Of a stretch of 64,000 nucleotides of DNA, positions 25,658 to 33,675 are shown piece after piece. The notes below the pieces were generated by a model. It made no database searches. It saw only the letters and a list, made by a program, of their open reading frames with translations, and was not told where the DNA came from. Source of the stretch: Chromohalobacter beijerinckii. GTDB taxonomy: Bacteria; Pseudomonadota; Gammaproteobacteria; Pseudomonadales; Halomonadaceae. The translations under genes were made by a program, and so were the position numbers. The DNA lies in contig NZ_JAKGAK010000008.1 in the NCBI RefSeq assembly GCF_023061185.1, forward strand, positions 1 to 64,000, read 5' to 3'. Numbering within the stretch: position 1 is the first letter of the stretch; each line of letters begins with the position of its first letter.

Positions 25658-28225
25658 TCAGGCGGGCCTTAGCTGGCCGCGCTCCTCGGTAGCAATGATG
25701 TCCGGATCGGGGCTGTCATCATTGACGAAGGTGCGAAAGCGCTTGAGTTTCTCCGGGTCGGATAGGGTGTTGGCCCATTCGCATTCGTAGGTGTCGATGA
25801 TGTGCTGCATCTGGGTTTCGAGTTCGTCACCGAGTCCGAGGCTATCGTCGAGCACGACGTCCTTGAGGTAGTCGAGTCCACCCTCGAGGTTCTCGCGCCA
25901 CACCGAGGTGCGCTGCAGGCGGTCGGCGGTGCGGATGTAGAACATCAAGAAGCGGTCGATGGTGCGAATCAACTGCTCGTCGTCGAGATCGGTGGCGAAG
26001 AGTTCGCCGTGGCGTGGGCGCATGCCGCCGTTGCCGCAGACATAGAGATTCCAGCCGTTTTCGGTGGCGATCATGCCGACGTCCTTGCTCTGCGCTTCGG
26101 CGCATTCGCGAGTGCAACCTGAGACGGCGAACTTGAGCTTGTGGGGCGAGCGCAGCCCCTTGTAGCGCTCCTCGAGATGGATCGCCATACCCACGCTGTC
26201 TTGCACGCCGTAGCGGCACCAGGTGCTGCCCACGCAGGATTTCACCGTGCGCGTGGCCTTGCCGTAGGCGTGGCCGGTCTCGAAGCCAGCCTCGATCAGT
26301 TCGCCCCAGATATCGGGGAGTTGATGGAGTTGGGCGCCGAACAGGTCGACGCGCTGCCCGCCGGTGATCTTGGTGTAGAGCCCGTACTTCTTGCCGACTT
26401 CGCCCAGCACGATCAGCTTCTCGGGCGTGACTTCGCCGCCGGGTATGCGCGGAACGACCGAATAGGTGCCGTTCTTCTGCATGTTGGCCATGAAGGTGTC
26501 GTTGGTGTCCTGCAACGGCACGTGGGCAGCATCGGTGATCGGTTCGTTGAAGCAGGCGGCGAGGATCGAGGTCACCGCGGGCTTGCAGATATCGCAGCCA
26601 AGCCTCGGGGCTGATGAAGAGCCAAGCTTCGGGGCTGATGAAGAGCCGAGACCGTGACCGGCGGCCGTGCCGTGCTTTTCGATCAGTTCGCTGAAGGTCT
26701 TGATGCCTTCCACGCGAACCAGGGAGTAGAGCTCCTGGCGGGTATACGCGAAGTGCTCGCAGATCGACTGGTCGACCTCGACCCCACGGGCCGCCAGCTC
26801 GTGGTCGACGACACTCTTGAGCAGCGCCGCGCAGCCGCCACAGCCGGTGCTGGCCTTGGTCTCGCCTTTGATACTGGCCAGATCCAGGGCGCCGGCGTCG
26901 AGCGTGGCACAGACGTCCCCCTTGGTGACGTTGTGGCACGAGCACAGGGTGGCGGTGTCCGGCAGGGCATCCGGCCCCAGCGTCGGCGCGCCCTCGCTGG
27001 ATGGCAGGATCAGCGAGGCCGGGTCCTGGGGCAACGCCAGCCCGTTGGCGTAGTACTGCATCAGGGTGTCGTAGGTGGCGTTGTCGCCCACTAGCATGGC
27101 ACCCAGCAGCTTCTTGCCGTCGCTGGAGACCACTAGCTTGCGGTACTCCTGCTTGATCTCGTCCAGGTAGCGGAAGGTGCGCGCGCCCGGCGTGCGCTCG
27201 CCATGTGCATCGCCGATGGCGCCGACATCCACGCCCAGCAGCTTGAGCTTGGTACTCATGTCGGCGCCGGTGAAGGTCGCGTCGCCCTCGGTCAGCGTGG
27301 CGGCGGCGACTTTTGCCATCTGGTAGCCCGGCGCGACCAGCCCGAAGATGCTTTCCTGCCACAGAGCGACTTCACCGACGGCGAGGATCGACGGGTCGCT
27401 GGTCAGGCAGCGGTCGTCGATGACCACGCCGCCGCGTTCGCCGATTTCCAGGGCGCAGTCACGCGCCAGTTGATCGCGCGGCCGGATACCGGCGGAGAAC
27501 ACGATAAGATCGGTTTCCAGCATCTTGTCGTCCTGGAAGACCATGCGGTGAAAGCTCGTCTCACCCGCCTCGATGTGCTGTGTGGCACGGCCGGTGAGTA
27601 CCTGCACGCCGAGCGCTTCGATCTTCTCGCGCAGCAACGTGCCCCCTTCGGCGTCCACCTGCATGGGCATCAAGCGGGGCGCGAACTCGACCACGGCGGT
27701 ATCCAGGTTCAGGCCGCGCAGGGCGTTGGCAGCCTCCAGGCCCAGCAGGCCACCGCCGACGACCACGCCGGTGGTGGCATCCTCGGCGGCCTCGCGAATG
27801 GCGTCGAGGTCGTCCAGGGTGCGATAGACCAGGCATTTCTCGCGGTCGTTGCCGGGAATCGGCGGCACGAACGGATAGGAGCCGGTCGCCAGGACCAGGC
27901 GATCATAAGGATGACGTCCGGACTCGGTGACGACCTCGTTGGCATCGCGGTCGATGGCGGTCACCGTGTCGTGCAGGCGCAGGTCGATGCCGTGCGCGGC
28001 GTAGTCGTCGGCGCTGGCAAGCGCCAGCGAGTCGGCATCGCGCCCGCTGAAGTACTCGGACAGGTGGACCCGGTCATAGGCGATGTGACGTTCCTCGCCG
28101 AACACGGTGATGGCGTAGTCGCGGGGCGCACCGCATGCGATGAGCTGTTCGATCAGATGGTGGCCGACCATGCCGTTGCCGATCACGATCAAGCGCGGTG
28201 CGTTGGGGGATGTGGGCATGCTCAT
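25658..28225 (-). CDS. nirB: Assimilatory nitrite reductase (NADH) large subunit
   Basis: The 855-residue protein has an FAD/NAD-binding part (VIGNGMVGHHLIEQL at the N terminus, VVGGGLLGLEAANAL), a BFD-like [2Fe-2S] domain (TLCSCHNVTKGDV and STGCGGCAALL), and the C-terminal siroheme/[4Fe-4S] reductase domain (CVGSTWCRYG, SGCTRECAEAQ, LYVCGNGG). It reduces nitrite to ammonium with NADH, using NirD. Unusually, the sequence just before LGCDICKPAV carries a 16-residue insert made of two near-identical 8-residue units (SSSAPKLG, SSSAPRLG). The start overlaps the end of the upstream oxidoreductase gene. Confidence 0.92.
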   Translation of the reverse strand: MSMPTSPNAPRLIVIGNGMVGHHLIEQLIACGAPRDYAITVFGEERHIAYDRVHLSEYFSGRDADSLALASADDYAAHGIDLRLHDTVTAIDRDANEVVTESGRHPYDRLVLATGSYPFVPPIPGNDREKCLVYRTLDDLDAIREAAEDATTGVVVGGGLLGLEAANALRGLNLDTAVVEFAPRLMPMQVDAEGGTLLREKIEALGVQVLTGRATQHIEAGETSFHRMVFQDDKMLETDLIVFSAGIRPRDQLARDCALEIGERGGVVIDDRCLTSDPSILAVGEVALWQESIFGLVAPGYQMAKVAAATLTEGDATFTGADMSTKLKLLGVDVGAIGDAHGERTPGARTFRYLDEIKQEYRKLVVSSDGKKLLGAMLVGDNATYDTLMQYYANGLALPQDPASLILPSSEGAPTLGPDALPDTATLCSCHNVTKGDVCATLDAGALDLASIKGETKASTGCGGCAALLKSVVDHELAARGVEVDQSICEHFAYTRQELYSLVRVEGIKTFSELIEKHGTAAGHGLGSSSAPKLGSSSAPRLGCDICKPAVTSILAACFNEPITDAAHVPLQDTNDTFMANMQKNGTYSVVPRIPGGEVTPEKLIVLGEVGKKYGLYTKITGGQRVDLFGAQLHQLPDIWGELIEAGFETGHAYGKATRTVKSCVGSTWCRYGVQDSVGMAIHLEERYKGLRSPHKLKFAVSGCTRECAEAQSKDVGMIATENGWNLYVCGNGGMRPRHGELFATDLDDEQLIRTIDRFLMFYIRTADRLQRTSVWRENLEGGLDYLKDVVLDDSLGLGDELETQMQHIIDTYECEWANTLSDPEKLKRFRTFVNDDSPDPDIIATEERGQLRPA
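26600..26647. repeat. In-frame 24-bp tandem duplication inside nirB
   Basis: Two units of 24 bp (26600-26623 and 26624-26647) differ at one base (AAGCCTC versus AAGCTTC). They encode (SSSAPKLG)(SSSAPRLG) on the minus strand, between the BFD-like part and the LGCDICKP motif of NirB. Confidence 0.9.
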
Positions 28226-29487
28226 GCGGCTTCCTCCGATAGAGTGTCGTGCTTATCGAGTAACGGTTGCGCGTCGCTGGCGCCGAACAACAGGGCCTGG
28301 CGGCAGGCGCTCAGATCCTCGCCGGTCAGGGCGCACTGGAAATACCAGGGGCCGTCGCCGGTGTCGCCGTACAGCACCGCACCGTCGATGACCCCGTCAC
28401 GCAGCAGCAGTCGGCGGTAGTCGCCGTGCTGCGGATCGTGGTAGGTCAGCACCTCGTGCGCCGGCGTGGGCGTGATCGGGCCGAAGGCGTACAACGAGAT
28501 ACCGCTGACCTTGAGCTTGGTGGCGCAGGGGCGTTCGCGATAAGGCGCGGGCGTTTCGCCGCATAGCCGGGCGGCGAGGATCTCGGCCTGGCGCCAGATG
28601 GGTTCGACGAGACCGTAGGTGGTGCCCTCGAACTCGCAGCATTCGCCGAGCGCCGAAATGTGCGGATCGGACGTGGTCATGAAGGCATCGACCTGGATGC
28701 CGCGCGCGGTCGCCAGACCGGCGCGTTCGGCGAGAGAGGTGTTGGGCACGATGCCGATCGCCGCGACGACGCAGTCGGCTGCGAGCGTGGTCCCGTCGCT
28801 CAGGACGATGCCGGTGACGCGTTGGCCGTCGGCATCCGGGGCATAGGCCTCGAGGTCGGCGCCGGTGTGGATCTCGAGGCCGCGAGCGCGCAGCTCGGTG
28901 GCGAGCATGTCGGCGGCGGTGAGGTCGAGTTGGCGATTCATCAGCTGCGTTGCGCGGTGCACGACGCTGACCGTCATGCCGCGCTTGCGCATACCTTCGG
29001 CGGCCTCCAGGCCGAGCAGACCGCCACCGATGACCACGGCGCGGCCGCCCGCGTCGGCCAGGCTGGCCAGACGCTCGCCGTCCTCGAGATCACGAAAGGC
29101 GTGGATGCCGTCGAGGTCGCTGCCCGTCACCGCGGGGCGTGCGGCACGCGATCCGGTGGCGAGCACCAGCCGGTCGTAGGCGAGTCGGCGTCCCTGGTCG
29201 GTGGTCAGGGTGCGCGCCTGTCGGTCGATGGCGGTGACGCGCTCGCCGGCGATCAGGGTCACGCCTTGCGCTGTGTACCAGTCGCGCTCGCGCAGCGTCA
29301 GTGCCGAACGGTCCATGTCGCCGGCTAGCCAGGGCGAGAGCAGGATACGGTTGTAGGCCGTTGCCTGCTCGTCGCCGAGAATCGTGATATGGCGCGGGCG
29401 GTGAGGGTGCGCCAGCACGGTCTCGAGCAACCGGTGCCCGGCCATGCCGTTGCCGACGATCACCAGATGTTCGTCGTATGTACTCAT
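28222..29487 (-). CDS. FAD-dependent NAD(P)H oxidoreductase of the nitrate assimilation operon
   Basis: The 421-residue protein has two dinucleotide-binding motifs (LVIVGNGMAGHRLLE at 9-23, VVIGGGLLGLEAAEGM near 150) and a FAD-end motif (ISALGECCEFEG). It is similar in build to the N-terminal half of NirB and to the electron-transfer subunit (NasC/NasB type) of assimilatory nitrate reductase. It probably passes electrons from NAD(P)H to the nitrate reductase encoded divergently. ATG 29487 has AGGGGA six bases upstream; the frame to 29880 upstream is antisense leader. The stop overlaps the nirB start. Confidence 0.82.
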   Translation of the reverse strand: MSTYDEHLVIVGNGMAGHRLLETVLAHPHRPRHITILGDEQATAYNRILLSPWLAGDMDRSALTLRERDWYTAQGVTLIAGERVTAIDRQARTLTTDQGRRLAYDRLVLATGSRAARPAVTGSDLDGIHAFRDLEDGERLASLADAGGRAVVIGGGLLGLEAAEGMRKRGMTVSVVHRATQLMNRQLDLTAADMLATELRARGLEIHTGADLEAYAPDADGQRVTGIVLSDGTTLAADCVVAAIGIVPNTSLAERAGLATARGIQVDAFMTTSDPHISALGECCEFEGTTYGLVEPIWRQAEILAARLCGETPAPYRERPCATKLKVSGISLYAFGPITPTPAHEVLTYHDPQHGDYRRLLLRDGVIDGAVLYGDTGDGPWYFQCALTGEDLSACRQALLFGASDAQPLLDKHDTLSEEAA

Positions 29488-29683
29488 TTCCCCTTTCCTC
29501 TTTGTAAACACCCGCTGAAAATGTGGAGCAGAAACGCAAAAGCGCCTGACACCCGGCGGGGAAACCGGATGCCAGGCGCCTTTGCCTGAAGAGAATCGTG
29601 TTGTCATGAGCCGTGTGTCGGCTCCGGCCGGCGCGAGACATGTGTGCGTCTCACGCCCAAGGGGTCGACGTTGACCCGCCTTG
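29488..29683 (-). promoter_or_regulatory. Untranslated leader of the nas-nirBD operon with ANTAR-type hairpin and terminator
   Basis: The minus-strand leader, from the predicted sigma-54 start near 29683, contains near its 5' end a GGGTC/GACCC hairpin with six-base loop AACGTC (29662-29677). This fits the A1/G4 hexaloop rule of ANTAR target RNAs. A second weaker hairpin (GAGAC/GTCTC) follows near 29634-29651. Just before the gene stands a 15-bp terminator stem (29542-29579) followed by TTTTGCGTTT. This is the expected target layout for NasT, encoded at 45160. The second hexaloop does not fit the A1/G4 rule. Confidence 0.65.
29538..29579 (-). terminator. Leader terminator (attenuator) of the nas-nirBD operon
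   Basis: Arms GCGCCTGGCATCCGG and CCGGGTGTCAGGCGC pair over 15 bp with two G-U wobbles around an 8-base loop, then TTTT on the minus strand. It lies 50 bp before the start codon of the oxidoreductase gene, so transcription would end unless antitermination occurs. Confidence 0.75.
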
Positions 29684-29693
29684 CCATGATTTA

Positions 29694-29709
29694 TGCCAGA
29701 GGCATGCCA
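29694..29709 (-). promoter_or_regulatory. Sigma-54-type promoter of the nas-nirBD operon
   Basis: The minus strand reads TGGCATGCCTCTGGCA, with -24 GG and -12 GC separated by exactly 10 bases, close to the RpoN consensus TGGCAC-N5-TTGCA. A start site near 29683 is inferred. Confidence 0.65.
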
Positions 29710-29805
29710 ATCGTCCGCTAAGGCTTTCTTTTCAGTCGTTTGGGCGGTTTCGGTAGCACGCGTCGATGGCGATGGATGGCGAGACGTGCGCACTGGCTGT
29801 GCGAA

Positions 29806-29820
29806 TGGTGCGCGGATTGC
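29806..29820 (+). promoter_or_regulatory. Sigma-54-type promoter of nasA
   Basis: TGGTGCGCGGATTGC has -24 GG and -12 GC with 10 bases between. The predicted start is near 29832, which leaves a leader of about 265 bases before nasA. Confidence 0.6.
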
Positions 29821-29833
29821 ACCAGGCTGGTGC
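29819..29833. promoter_or_regulatory. NtrC-like binding site
   Basis: GCACC-AGGCT-GGTGC is a perfect palindrome matching the NtrC consensus (TGCACC-N5-GGTGCA). It lies about 120 bp upstream of the leftward sigma-54 promoter, a usual enhancer distance, and overlaps the start region of the rightward promoter. A second palindrome (GCAC-N5-GTGC) lies near 29790. Confidence 0.6.
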
Positions 29834-30035
29834 CTTTGGGTATGGGTAGGTGCGTGATGGACAGCCAGGAGCCAGCCCAAGTGATTGTTTAAACGGAATT
29901 AGATCCAAGATGGCGCTGGATTTGCAGGCATGGTGTACGTCATCTTTTCGGCCACGGTGCGCCGAAAACGCCAACGGCGGCGAGACGCAATTCATCATTG
30001 GCGGGCGGCCTGCACGGTCGTCCTACCAGGCAAAG

Positions 30036-30080
30036 AGGCCTGATCCTGCTGCGGTGGGGTCGGGCCTCTTGCGTTTGCAG
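30036..30080 (+). terminator. Hairpin in the nasA leader, possible attenuator
   Basis: AGAGGCCTGATCC pairs with GGGTCGGGCCTCT (wobbles included) around a short loop, followed by TTGCGTTTGC. It lies about 25 bp before the nasA start. The U-run is weak. By analogy with the leftward leader it may also be an antitermination target, but I found no clear hexaloop hairpin in front of it. Confidence 0.45.
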
Positions 30081-30097
30081 GTGGAGGGCGAAACAGC

Positions 30098-32794
30098 ATG
30101 CAGCATCACACGACCTGCCCCTATTGCGGCGTCGGTTGCGGCGTCACGGCAACTATCGAGGAAGGCGTCATGACCGGCGTCGAAGGCGATCCAGATCACC
30201 CCGCCAATTACGGCCGGCTATGCGTGAAGGGTTCGGCGTTGCATGAAACGCTGGGCGATCACGGACGTCTGCTCGCGCCCCGCGTCGATGGGCGCGAGGT
30301 GAGCTGGGACGATGCGCTCGACCAGGTGGCGACACGCCTGGCGGCGGTGCGCGATGAACATGGCGGCCAGGCGATTGCCGGCTATCTCTCCGGCCAGTTG
30401 CTCACCGAGGACTATTACGCCGCCAACAAGCTATTCAAGGGCTTTTTGGGCTCACCGCATCTGGATACCAACTCGCGGCTCTGCATGGCGTCCGCGGTGG
30501 CGGGCTACAAGCGCGCCTTCGGTGCCGATGCCGTGCCGTGCAATTACGAGGACCTGGAAGAGGCCGAGCTGGTGGTGCTGGTGGGCAGCAACCTGGCCTG
30601 GAACCATCCGGTGCTCTTCCAGCGCTTGCGCACCGCCAAGCAGCGCAACCCGTTGATGCGCGTGGTGGTGATCGACCCGCGTGTGACCGACACCTGCGAG
30701 ATCGCCGACCTGTATCTGCCCATCGCTCCTGGCAGCGACGCGCGGCTCTTCAATGGACTGCTGGCTTTCATGGCCGACAAGGACAAGCTGGATGCGGTCT
30801 ATCTGGAACGCCATACCCAAGGGCTAGACGATGCCTTGGCGGCGGCCCGTGACGAAGCGACGACGCTGGCGGGTATCGCCGACGATTGCGAATTGGATGC
30901 CGAGGCGCTGGAAACCTTCTATTACTGGTTCGCTTCGCAATTGCACGTGGTGACGCTGTATTCCCAGGGCGTCAATCAGTCCACCAGTGGCACCGACAAG
31001 TGCAATGCCATCATCAATTGCCATCTGGCAGGCGGCAAGCTGGGGCTGCCGGGTGCGGGGCCGTTCTCGATTACCGGCCAACCCAATGCCATGGGCGGTC
31101 GCGAGGTCGGCGGTTTGGCCAATCAGCTGGCGGCGCACATGGACTACCACACGCCGGGGGCCCAAGCGCTGGTCACGGAATTTTGGCATGCTCCCCATCT
31201 GCCGGAAGGTCCGGGGCTCAAAGCCGTCGAGCTATTCGAGGCCATCGAGCGTGGCGAGATCCAGGCGCTGTGGATCATGGCCACCAATCCCGTGGTCAGT
31301 CTGCCGGATGCCGACCAAGCCAAGCGCGCCCTGGCAAAATGCCCCCTGGTGATCGTCTCCGAATGCATGGCGGATACCGACACCCTGGCCTATGCCGACA
31401 TCGTGCTGCCGGCCACCTCCTGGTCGGAAAAGGACGGTACCGTGACCAATTCCGAGCGGCGTATCTCACGGCAGCGCGGCATGCTGCCGCCGCCCGGTGA
31501 GGCGCGCCACGACTGGTGGATCATCACCCAGGTCGCCAAGTCCCTGGGGCATGGCGAGGCATTCGACTATCGGCATCCGCGAGATCTGTTCGTGGAGCAT
31601 GCGCGACTCTCGGGGTATGGCAATCATGCCGGCGGAATACCGCGTCTGTTCGATATTTCCGCCCTGAGTGACCTGGACCGTAACGCCTATGACGCGCTGG
31701 TGCCGCTGCAGTGGCCGGTGATCGCCGAGGCGCCGCGTGGCACCGCCCGGTTATTCGAGACGGGGCGCTTCGCCACCCCGGACGGCCTGGCACGCTTGGT
31801 GCCGGTGCGTCCGGTGCCGCCCGAGCAGGCGTTGGAGGCTTGCTACCCGCTACGCCTCAACAGCGGTCGCGTGCGCGATCAATGGCATACCATGACGCGT
31901 ACCGCGCGAGCGCCGCGCCTGCTCAATCATCGCGCCGAACCCTATGTCGATATCCACCCGCAGGATGCCCGTGCGTACGCCGTCGTCGACGGGGGGCTGG
32001 CGAGAGTCTTCAATCGCCAGGGTGAAGCACGGGTACGGGTACGTATCACCACGTCGCAGCGGCGTGGCGACGTCTTCATTCCCATCCACTGGAACGCCCA
32101 GTTCACCGGGGCCGGGCGTGTCGGCACGCTGTTCGCGCCGCTGACCGATCCGCTCTCGGGGCAGCCGGAGACCAAGCATGGCGCGGTGGCCTGTGAGCCG
32201 CTCGACGTGGCCGAGGAGGCGACGCTGCTGGTCGCGAACGATAGTGGCGGGTTGTCCGAACGTACGTCGCTCGCTTATTGGGCGCGCATGCCATTGCATC
32301 ATGCCGAGCGCTGGCAACTGGCCAGCGATGCGGGCGCGTCATCGCATGACTGGCCGGCCTGGTGCGCCGAACAGTTCGGGGTGGCGGCGACGCTGTGGTG
32401 CGAGGACGCGACCAGCGGCCGCCTGCGCGCCGCGGGGCTTCGCGATGGGCGCCTGGTGTGGTGGCTGATGGTGGGGCCACCCAGCGAATTGCCGGGCTTG
32501 GCCTGGCTCGACGCGCGCTTCGGCGACGCCGCGCTGACCGACGAACAGCGTCGCCGCGTTCTGGCGGGCAGCACCTCGGGGCAGGCCGATACGGGCCCGG
32601 TGGTGTGCAGTTGTCATCAGGTTGGCGCCACGGCGATCCGTGAGGCGATTCGCGGTGGCGATACCGATGTCGATGCGCTCGGCGCGCGTCTGGCCTGCGG
32701 GACGCAGTGCGGCTCCTGCATTCCCGAACTCAAGTCATTGCTCGAAGAGGAGGTGACGCATGCTGGGACTGATGAAGCGTTGGAAACGGCCTGA
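30098..32794 (+). CDS. nasA: Assimilatory nitrate reductase catalytic subunit
   Basis: The 898-residue molybdopterin oxidoreductase starts with the [4Fe-4S] motif TTCPYCGVGCGVTA, continues with bis-MGD binding segments (VLVGSNLAWNHPVLFQR, GVNQSTSGTDKCNAIINCHL, GPFSITGQPNAMGGREVGG) and a molydop-binding domain (RDQWHTMTRTARAP). It ends with a BFD-like [2Fe-2S] domain (VVCSCHQVGA, CGTQCGSCIPELKSLL). It has no Tat signal, so it is cytoplasmic and assimilatory. It reduces nitrate to nitrite for NirBD. It overlaps the next gene by 35 bp and is divergent from the nas-nirBD operon. Confidence 0.92.
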   Translation: MQHHTTCPYCGVGCGVTATIEEGVMTGVEGDPDHPANYGRLCVKGSALHETLGDHGRLLAPRVDGREVSWDDALDQVATRLAAVRDEHGGQAIAGYLSGQLLTEDYYAANKLFKGFLGSPHLDTNSRLCMASAVAGYKRAFGADAVPCNYEDLEEAELVVLVGSNLAWNHPVLFQRLRTAKQRNPLMRVVVIDPRVTDTCEIADLYLPIAPGSDARLFNGLLAFMADKDKLDAVYLERHTQGLDDALAAARDEATTLAGIADDCELDAEALETFYYWFASQLHVVTLYSQGVNQSTSGTDKCNAIINCHLAGGKLGLPGAGPFSITGQPNAMGGREVGGLANQLAAHMDYHTPGAQALVTEFWHAPHLPEGPGLKAVELFEAIERGEIQALWIMATNPVVSLPDADQAKRALAKCPLVIVSECMADTDTLAYADIVLPATSWSEKDGTVTNSERRISRQRGMLPPPGEARHDWWIITQVAKSLGHGEAFDYRHPRDLFVEHARLSGYGNHAGGIPRLFDISALSDLDRNAYDALVPLQWPVIAEAPRGTARLFETGRFATPDGLARLVPVRPVPPEQALEACYPLRLNSGRVRDQWHTMTRTARAPRLLNHRAEPYVDIHPQDARAYAVVDGGLARVFNRQGEARVRVRITTSQRRGDVFIPIHWNAQFTGAGRVGTLFAPLTDPLSGQPETKHGAVACEPLDVAEEATLLVANDSGGLSERTSLAYWARMPLHHAERWQLASDAGASSHDWPAWCAEQFGVAATLWCEDATSGRLRAAGLRDGRLVWWLMVGPPSELPGLAWLDARFGDAALTDEQRRRVLAGSTSGQADTGPVVCSCHQVGATAIREAIRGGDTDVDALGARLACGTQCGSCIPELKSLLEEEVTHAGTDEALETA

Positions 32795-33659
32795 TACATC
32801 TATCGCAAGCGTGAGTGCCTTGCTGGCGAGTTGGTGGCCCGGTATGCGGGAAGATCGCAGCGGGGCATCGCTCGCTCGCACACCAGCGGTGGGTCGTGCC
32901 ACGCGGCCCGGTCATGTCTATCTGGTGGGAGCAGGGGCGGGCAGTGCGGACCTGCTGACCCTGCGTGCCTGGCGTCTTCTTACGCAAGTCGATGCCATCG
33001 TCTATGACCGCCTGATCGGCGATGACATCCTGGCGATGATCCCACCCCAGCGTGAGCGTTACGATGTCGGCAAGGCCCGCGGGCATCACAGCGTGCCACA
33101 GGCCGAGATCGGCGCCTTGCTGACACGGCTGGCGCGCGAAGGCAAGTCGGTGGTGCGGCTCAAGGGCGGCGATCCGGGTATCTTCGGCCGTATGGGCGAA
33201 GAGCTCGCCGTGCTGGCCAAAGCGGGGCTGCCTACCGAGGTCGTCCCCGGTATTACCGCCGCCTCCGCCACGGCTGCCAGTCTGGGCATGCCGCTCACCG
33301 ACCGCGCCCACGCACAGCAGTTACGGCTGGTCACCGCCCAGCATTGCCGCGCCAGTGGCGAGCCAGACTGGTCCGCACTGGCGCGCCGCGACGAGACGCT
33401 GGTGTTCTACATGGGGCTTTCCAAGGTTGGCGCGATCTGTCGCGGGTTGCGCGACGCCGGCCTGCCCGACGACTGGCCGATCATGCTCGCCGCCAATGCC
33501 TCGCTGCCCGAACAGCAAACCCTGCTCGGCACCCTTGACGACATGCCGGGCAGGCTCGCCGCCACGCCGTTGCCCTCACCGTGCCTGATCGTCGTGGGCA
33601 GCGTGGTCACGATGGCCGACGCGACCCACCACGCAGGCCGCCTCGTTACGCAGGCATGA
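32760..33659 (+). CDS. cobA: Uroporphyrinogen-III C-methyltransferase
   Basis: The 299-residue protein has the SUMT motifs VYLVGAGAGSADLLTLRA, VYDRLIGDDIL, VVRLKGGDPGIFGR and VVPGITAASATAASLGMPLT, and ends PCLIVVGSVV. It makes precorrin-2, the first step to siroheme, the cofactor of NirB. About 50 N-terminal residues precede the catalytic core and are not part of the family domain; their first codons overlap the end of nasA. GAGGAGG lies just before the ATG. The fixed position after nasA shows it serves nitrite reductase. Confidence 0.9.
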   Translation: MLGLMKRWKRPDTSIASVSALLASWWPGMREDRSGASLARTPAVGRATRPGHVYLVGAGAGSADLLTLRAWRLLTQVDAIVYDRLIGDDILAMIPPQRERYDVGKARGHHSVPQAEIGALLTRLAREGKSVVRLKGGDPGIFGRMGEELAVLAKAGLPTEVVPGITAASATAASLGMPLTDRAHAQQLRLVTAQHCRASGEPDWSALARRDETLVFYMGLSKVGAICRGLRDAGLPDDWPIMLAANASLPEQQTLLGTLDDMPGRLAATPLPSPCLIVVGSVVTMADATHHAGRLVTQA

Positions 33660-33675
33660 CGCTGGAATTGGCGTG

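Noticed and set aside
25842-27362. Long open frame (506 codons) inside nirB in another phase
   Set aside because: It is a GC-rich shadow frame: highly arginine-rich and without motifs, while the nirB frame carries all expected cofactor motifs.
30098-32794. Periplasmic (Nap) or formate dehydrogenase assignment for the molybdoenzyme
   Set aside because: There is no Tat signal, a C-terminal BFD-type domain is present, and nirBD, nasTS and a siroheme gene surround it, all pointing to assimilatory nitrate reductase.
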